DNA of 64,000 nucleotides from AP-15 sp963735445 (lineage in GTDB: Bacteria > Pseudomonadota > Alphaproteobacteria > ATCC43930 > CGMCC-115725), in the NCBI GenBank assembly GCA_963735445.1, contig CAVTLC010000016.1:1-64000 (forward strand). The letters are read 5' to 3'. The translations under genes and the position numbers were made by a program. Below, one piece after another: positions 62,957 to 64,000 of the stretch; within the stretch, counting starts at the first letter, position 1; the number at the start of each line of letters is the position of its first letter. Below the pieces are notes generated by a model. It made no database searches, had not been told where the DNA came from, and saw nothing but the letters and a program-made list of their open reading frames with translations.

Positions 62957-64000
62957 ATGCCGCCGCTGACCGTGCTCAGCATCGGCTATCCCTTCGCCGC
63001 GGTCGGGCCGGATGCGGTCGGCGGCGCCGAGCAGGTGCTGTCGGCGCTCGATCATGCGCTGGTCGAAGCCGGTCACAATTCGATCGTGGTCAGCAATTCG
63101 GGCTCGCAGGTGGCGGGAACATTGATCCCGACCGGGCCCGTCCCCGCCGACATCACCGATCAGGAGCGCGCCCGGTCATGCGAACGCCATCGCTGCGCCA
63201 TCGCGCAAGCCTTGGCGGAATTTCCTGTCGATCTCGTGCACTGCCACGCCGTCAATTTCGCCGAGCATCTGCCCGAAATCGACACCCCGACCTTGGTCAC
63301 GCTTCATTTGCCGCGCGACTTCTATCCTCCGGGCAGCTTTGATCGGGAGCGTCCGCGGACCTGGTACAACTGCGTTTCGGCAAGCCAGCGGCGCAGCTTT
63401 CCGCCTTTGCCAGGGATGCTGCCGGAGGTCGAAAACGGCGTCCCGGTCGATCGCCTGCAAGCTCGCCACGCGCGCCGCAATTTCGCGCTGTGCCTCGGCC
63501 GCATCTGCCCTGAAAAGGGGTTTGAGCACGCCCTCGACGCCGCGCGCCTTGCCGACCTGCCTTTGCTGATCGGCGGCGAGTTGTTTCCCTATGAGTGGCA
63601 CCGCCAGTATTTTGCGACTGAGATCAAACCGCGTCTGGGCCGCAAAGCACGTTTTCTCGGCCCGGTTGGCTGGGCGCGTAAGCGCCGCTTGCTGAATGCG
63701 GCATATTGCTTATTGGCGCCGAGCCTTGCGCCGGAAACAAGCTCATTGGTCGCAATGGAAGCCATCGCCTGCGGGACCCCGGTCATCGCGTTTCCGGCCG
63801 GCGCGCTTGCCGAGATTGTCGAACCGGGGGTGACCGGATTTCTGGTCGAAGATGCCGCCCAGATGGCGGAAGCAATTCGGGCCATCGACAATATCGATCG
63901 CGAGCACTGCCGCGATGTGGCGCGCCGGCGTTTTGCGCTCGACCGAATGATTTCGAGCTATTTCGCGCTGTACCGGCGGCTCGCTTTCACCGGGCAATCG
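62957..64000 (+). CDS. GT4-family glycosyltransferase, cut by the window end
   Basis: The frame stays open from ATG 62957 to the last base (348 codons). It has LSIGYPFAAVGPDAVGGAEQ at the N-terminal GT-B domain, VDLVHCHAVNFAEHLPEI, the donor-side GRICPEKGFEHALDAARLAD, and ETSSLVAMEAIACGTPVIAF with the E-x7-E-like arrangement of retaining GT4 enzymes. It starts six bases after the deacetylase stop and belongs to the same operon. The stop codon lies outside the window, although 348 residues is already close to a full GT4 protein. Confidence 0.85.
   Translation, partial: MPPLTVLSIGYPFAAVGPDAVGGAEQVLSALDHALVEAGHNSIVVSNSGSQVAGTLIPTGPVPADITDQERARSCERHRCAIAQALAEFPVDLVHCHAVNFAEHLPEIDTPTLVTLHLPRDFYPPGSFDRERPRTWYNCVSASQRRSFPPLPGMLPEVENGVPVDRLQARHARRNFALCLGRICPEKGFEHALDAARLADLPLLIGGELFPYEWHRQYFATEIKPRLGRKARFLGPVGWARKRRLLNAAYCLLAPSLAPETSSLVAMEAIACGTPVIAFPAGALAEIVEPGVTGFLVEDAAQMAEAIRAIDNIDREHCRDVARRRFALDRMISSYFALYRRLAFTGQS

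Overview
The window comes from a high-GC alphaproteobacterium, most likely a Rhizobiales/Bradyrhizobiaceae relative. This rests on the argD-argF-hslO order, the aerobic cobaltochelatase pair cobS-cobT behind a DnaJ-like gene, a single-large-subunit Mrp antiporter operon, and several intergenic palindromes of a kind common in that order. No rRNA, tRNA, CRISPR array or intact insertion sequence was seen.

Layout. 0-5 kb: a cyanide-insensitive-type quinol oxidase (cioA-cioB, minus strand) divergent from transketolase. 5-11 kb: DNA 3-methyladenine glycosylase, a SnoaL-like protein, a FUSC transporter and a MOSC/flavin reductase/2Fe-2S fusion. 11-15.7 kb: argD, argF, hslO, a nitroreductase and a YdcF-like protein. 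15.6-29.4 kb: mostly metabolic genes (SDR, LplT-like MFS, CoA-transferase, hotdog thioesterase, phosphodiesterase, Rieske oxygenase, 4-OT tautomerase, wHTH-TolB-TPR regulator, a LysR gene divergent from a hydrolase/PEP-mutase-like pair, and a mercuric-reductase-like flavoprotein). 29.5-36 kb: cobT, cobS, DnaJ-like, greB, mddA-like and a hydrolase. 36-41.2 kb: a rearranged patch holding gene scraps (WD40 tail, partial greB copy, MetE-like C-terminus) around a giant TIR-CHAT-NB-ARC-TPR protein. 41.2-50 kb: two small secreted proteins, two SDRs, the Mrp operon and topoisomerase IB. 50-64 kb: a tightly packed glycosyltransferase-rich operon that runs off the window edge.

Two loci stand out. The first is the TIR-CHAT-NB-ARC-TPR gene. 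It combines a putative NADase, a putative caspase-like peptidase, a STAND NTPase switch and a near-perfect TPR array, which is the architecture of an immune or cell-death sensor. The second is the 51.6-64 kb operon: epimerase, B12-type radical SAM enzyme, six glycosyltransferases (the last cut by the window edge), nucleotidyltransferase, CmoB-like methyltransferase, PIG-L deacetylase, and a glycoside-hydrolase-like protein whose barrel appears circularly permuted. It looks like a biosynthetic pathway for an unidentified modified glycan or glycosylated metabolite.

A caveat applies throughout. At least nine genes are broken by single-base frameshifts. Nearly all shifts are +1 insertions, and conserved family sequence resumes in the next frame. 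This is more typical of residual long-read error than of real decay, so those genes are annotated as interrupted coding sequences. Truncated scraps are annotated as pseudogenes.
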